Source of the DNA: Sphingosinicella xenopeptidilytica
Lineage (GTDB): Bacteria; Pseudomonadota; Alphaproteobacteria; Sphingomonadales; Sphingomonadaceae
Direction: 5' to 3'
DNA: 64,000 bases
Assembly (NCBI RefSeq): GCF_042676985.1
Contig: NZ_JBHTIK010000008.1
Span: 241,668 to 305,667 of the forward strand
In this document: piece after piece, positions 61,529-64,000 of the stretch
Numbering within the stretch: position 1 is the stretch's first letter
Layout of the letters: each line of letters starts with the position of its first letter
Notes under the pieces: model-generated
Database searches by the model: none
What the model was told of the DNA's origin: nothing
Seen by the model: the letters and a program-made list of their open reading frames with translations, nothing else
Made by a program: the position numbers and the translations under genes

Positions 61529-62467
61529 ATGCGCACCGACCTCGATCATCTTCCGCCCACAAAGCAGCGCGAGCTCGAGCGCGTGCTGGAGGTGCTGTTC
61601 GCAGGTTTCGAGGAAGCCACCGCACTTGCCACGCAGGCCTGGAAGAAGAAGGGCCGCATCCTCAAGGTCGTGCTCTACGGCAGCTACGCGCGCGGCGGAT
61701 GGGTCGACGAGCCGCACACCGCCAAGGGCTACAAGTCCGACTTCGACCTGCTCGTCGTCGTCAACGACAAGCGCCTCACCGACCGCATCCCCTACTGGGA
61801 GAAGGCCGAGGATCAGCTGATGCGCGAGTACGGCATCACCAAGACTCTGAAGACCCCGGTCAACTTCATCGTGCACACGCTTCAAGAGGTGAACGACGGC
61901 CTCGCGCATGGCCGCTACTTCTTCATGGACGTCGCGAAGGATGGCATCGCACTCTACCAGAGCGATGACATGCCGTTCCATACGCCCAAGCCCAAGACGC
62001 CCAAACAGGCGCTCGCCATGGCGAAGGAATACTTCGAGGAGTGGTTACCGGCAGGCCTTCGCAAGTTCGACCTGGCTGGGGAAGCGGTAGCTCGCGGCTA
62101 CCCCAAAGAGGCGGCATTCCTATACCATCAGGCCGCTGAGAGTCTGTACCATTGCGCCCTTCTGGTGTGCACCTTCTACACCCCCCACGTGCACAATCTG
62201 GGCTTCCTGCGTACGCAGGCCGAGCGTCTGGACCGTCGTCTTTTCCACGTTTGGCCGCGCGATACGAAGAAGGAACGGGCGCTCTTCGAGAAGCTCAAGG
62301 AGGCCTATGTGAAGGCCCGCTACTCGAAGCACTATCGCATCTCGGCCGAGGAGCTGGAGTGGCTTGGCACGCAGGTCGAGGAACTCGGCCGCATCGTCCA
62401 TGCCGTGTGCAGCGAGCGCATCGCCGAGCTCGAAGCCGCCACAACATCCGGCACTTCCGCCTCCTGA
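61529..62467 (+). CDS. Fused nucleotidyltransferase (MNT) - HEPN domain protein
   Basis: A 312-aa protein. The N-terminal domain has the polymerase-beta-type nucleotidyltransferase signature GSYARGGWVD (51-60) with the metal pair Asp71-x-Asp73 (KSDFDLLVVV). The C-terminal about 150 residues are a HEPN-like helical domain (KEAAFLYHQAAESLYHCALL) with RYSKHYR at 264-270 near the expected R-x(n)-H site, though with short spacing. The two domains usually form separate toxin-antitoxin genes (MntA-HepT), where MNT adenylylates the HEPN RNase; here they are one chain. GGAAGG lies upstream of the ATG. Confidence 0.85.
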   Translation: MRTDLDHLPPTKQRELERVLEVLFAGFEEATALATQAWKKKGRILKVVLYGSYARGGWVDEPHTAKGYKSDFDLLVVVNDKRLTDRIPYWEKAEDQLMREYGITKTLKTPVNFIVHTLQEVNDGLAHGRYFFMDVAKDGIALYQSDDMPFHTPKPKTPKQALAMAKEYFEEWLPAGLRKFDLAGEAVARGYPKEAAFLYHQAAESLYHCALLVCTFYTPHVHNLGFLRTQAERLDRRLFHVWPRDTKKERALFEKLKEAYVKARYSKHYRISAEELEWLGTQVEELGRIVHAVCSERIAELEAATTSGTSAS

Positions 62468-62543
62468 ACCTGCCGATCCGGGCAGGTTGTCGTGCAGCGT
62501 CCTGCCTCATAGGCTGGCACCATTCTTCCCCCTTCATAAACTG

Positions 62544-62575
62544 AACGCCGGCCTTTCGGGCCGGCGTTCCTTTAT
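62544..62575. terminator. Strong intrinsic terminator
   Basis: AACGCCGGCC and GGCCGGCGTT form a perfect 10-bp GC-rich stem with a five-base loop (TTTCG), followed by CCTTTAT. It lies between the convergent MNT-HEPN and HU genes and may serve both. Confidence 0.8.
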
Positions 62576-62715
62576 CGGGGCGGGTGCCCGGAAGTGGCGA
62601 TGACGGAACCGGCCTTATGGCCCGGCGTTCCATCCTCTCCACCGTCATGGTGCGGCCGCCAGCGCTTTTACCCCCTGTCGCTGGCGGCCAAATTCATGCC
62701 CGTACTGTCCCGGCC

Positions 62716-62991
62716 TCAGCCGTTGAGCCGGTCCTTGACCGCCTTGGCGGGGCTGAACGTGAGCTTGTTCGACGCCGCGATCTTGATCGTCGCGCCGGTT
62801 GCCGGGTTGCGGCCTTCGCGCGCCGGAGAAGCCTTCACCTTGAACTTGCCGAAGCCGTTCAGCGACACTTCCTCGCCCTTGGCGGCAGCATCGGTGATCG
62901 CGGCGAACACGGCGTCGACGGCCTTGCGCGCATCGGCTTTGGTGGTCCCCAGCGTCTCGGCAAGCGCTTCGGCGAGGTCGGCATTGTTCAT
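62716..62991 (-). CDS. hupB: HU family DNA-binding protein
   Basis: A 91-aa HU protein with the usual length. The helical N-terminus MNNADLAEALAETLGTTKAD is followed by VSLNGFGKFKVK, the DNA-binding beta-arm AREGRNPATGATIKIAAS and the C-terminal LTFSPAKAVKDRL. It bends DNA and compacts the nucleoid. AAAGGA lies nine bases before the ATG. Because it sits among mobile-element genes it may be an element-borne HU copy rather than the main chromosomal one; the gene symbol is by family. Confidence 0.93.
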   Translation of the reverse strand: MNNADLAEALAETLGTTKADARKAVDAVFAAITDAAAKGEEVSLNGFGKFKVKASPAREGRNPATGATIKIAASNKLTFSPAKAVKDRLNG

Positions 62992-63726
62992 GTCTGAGCG
63001 TCCTTTTGTTGTGGAAATGCCCCTCTGAGGCCCCGAGGAATCGCTGTCAAACGAACACGTCGTTAATGCGGGAAAGTGCGCAGAAAGCATGCCCAAAGCA
63101 TCGCTTTGGGCTGCCACCATGCTGCACGAATGCTGCGCAACATGACCTGCTTCCGATCCGTCTTCGCATCCATTCCATCCGAAAAGTCGTCCACTGCCGT
63201 CTAGCAAAGCGAAAAGCGCTACCCCCTGATCAGAGGGTTGCCGTGAACGTCCGTGCGCGTCCGGGACAGGATCGGTCTGTCCGAAGATCGGAAGGGGGCG
63301 GGAGGGGAGGAAGCGGGAGGGAAGCGAAAGCAAGATAAAGGCGGTTGCTCGCTTTTCTCGCAAGCCATTGTCTGCACGTCGAAATTTATAGAGACACCCG
63401 CCCTTGGGCTGGAGGCAAGCTACTCATGACCCGAGACCCGCTTGTCAGAAGTGGCGGAAATCCGGGCTATTCGCCGTTTTTACCGCGAGATCGGCATGGA
63501 GCACCCACCTGTCTGCGTGGGGTATGCTCGCGACGCACCGCCGCGACCAGCATTCTAGACATCCCTCACGCCTCTGTCATGCCGGGGTTGGGCGCGGGGT
63601 CTTCCGCGCGCGCATCGAGGCCCGAGATTCCCTTCGGTGCACCGGGGAGGCCCTGTTTGAGGCGAGGCGAGAAGCGCAGCATGGCGCCACTTTCGGACAG
63701 CCAGTTCCCGACCCGAAGGATTGCCC
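62992..63726. other. Gene-free region between HU and the HTH gene
   Basis: About 735 bp in which frames exist on both strands but none has protein-like composition with a ribosome binding site. It holds the HU promoter region and the perfect inverted repeat listed at 63092-63110. Confidence 0.45.
63092..63110. repeat. Perfect 8-bp inverted repeat upstream of HU
   Basis: CCCAAAGC and GCTTTGGG flank ATC. About 100 bp upstream of the HU start on its non-coding side; could be an operator or RNA hairpin. Confidence 0.55.
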
Positions 63727-64000
63727 ATGCTTACACCGTCCCCACGCACCCCACTCACCGTCCGCATCCCCGATGCCTGCCGCATGACAGGCATCGGGCG
63801 CTCTAAGCTCTACGAACTCATCAAGGCCGGGGAGATCGAAACCGTCAAGGTCGGCAGCCGCACGCTCGTGACCGTGGCAGGGCTCAAAGCGTTCCTCGAA
63901 AAGTGCAGGGGAGAAAGGACGATGCGCACTAGGTTTCGTGGACAAAGCTTGACTGGAGACTCGGAGGTTGATTCAAGGCTGTCTTTTGGGAGGCGGCGTT
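63727..64000 (+). CDS. Excisionase/AlpA-like helix-turn-helix protein, cut by the window end
   Basis: Open from an ATG (GAAGGA upstream) to the last base. Residues 11-60 read TVRIPDACRMTGIGRSKLYE then LIKAGEIETVKVGSRTLVTV and AGLKAFLEK, a standard HTH_17/excisionase DNA-binding domain. These proteins usually end shortly after that point, but here the frame continues past RGERTM into RFRGQSLTGDSEVDS, which is not family-like. That suggests an insertion or rearrangement near 63935, or an unrelated C-terminal extension. Typical of integrative elements and likely a regulator or directionality factor. Confidence 0.75.
   Translation, partial: MLTPSPRTPLTVRIPDACRMTGIGRSKLYELIKAGEIETVKVGSRTLVTVAGLKAFLEKCRGERTMRTRFRGQSLTGDSEVDSRLSFGRRR

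Noticed and set aside
1..64000. CRISPR arrays
   Set aside because: No regularly spaced direct repeats with spacers and no cas genes were seen.

Overview
The window reads as an alphaproteobacterial, most likely sphingomonad (Sphingomonadales), chromosome segment. The grounds are two large TonB-dependent receptors carrying the EIVVTAQRR/EIIVTAQKR-type plug start, the 180-kDa NAD-glutamate dehydrogenase, small secreted proteins with the EIVVCGRP motif, a GTTC-N7-GTTC LexA box and GGAAC-N16/17-CGT(T/A) EcfG-like promoters. Genus cannot be fixed from sequence reading alone.

Layout. (1) About 1-22.2 kb is an accessory catabolic region. A plus-strand group (amidohydrolase, cupin, DUF1330, quinone-oxidoreductase-like MDR) faces a six-gene minus-strand operon (enolase-superfamily dehydratase/racemase, ABM monooxygenase, ketopantoate-reductase-like enzyme, second ABM, TonB receptor, SDR). 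A lone NTF2-like gene and an FAD-linked oxidase follow. A second, five-gene minus-strand operon (NodB-like deacetylase, acyl-CoA synthetase, TonB receptor, crotonase, second acyl-CoA synthetase) is divergent from an AraC regulator. Together these could take up a carboxylated organic compound through the outer membrane, activate it to a CoA ester and process it by redox and crotonase steps; the substrate is not identifiable. (2) About 22.4-25.1 kb is a decayed large-serine-recombinase element (DUF3489, DUF2924, recombinase with an internal deletion and a frameshift).

(3) 25.3-43.0 kb is a conserved-looking, GC-rich core block bounded by tRNA-Thr(CGT) and tRNA-Leu(CAG). It contains a globin-coupled chemoreceptor, a PAS_5 protein, NAD-GDH, a GST, an unusual gltD-DUF2059-gltB operon, uppP and an NDUFA9-like reductase. 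Nitrogen assimilation (GOGAT) and glutamate catabolism (GDH) therefore sit side by side.

(4) 43.1 kb to the end is a second accessory region starting with a P4-type integrase directly downstream of tRNA-Leu. It has a stress and repair flavour: transglutaminase, an operon of very small coupled genes, a YbaL-type K+/H+ antiporter, a GT14-like glycosyltransferase, a PNPOx-like stress protein behind an EcfG-like promoter, a LexA-boxed radical-SAM/DUF4130/UdgX repair cluster (frameshifted), and a catalase-hemerythrin-FAD oxidoreductase operon behind another EcfG-like promoter. From 59.5 kb on it resembles mobile-element backbone: an orphan RES-domain protein, a sigma-region-4-like protein, a fused nucleotidyltransferase-HEPN protein, HU and an excisionase-like HTH protein cut by the window end.

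Several genes are broken (serine recombinase, UdgX cluster, a histidine-kinase fragment), consistent with turnover in the accessory arms.
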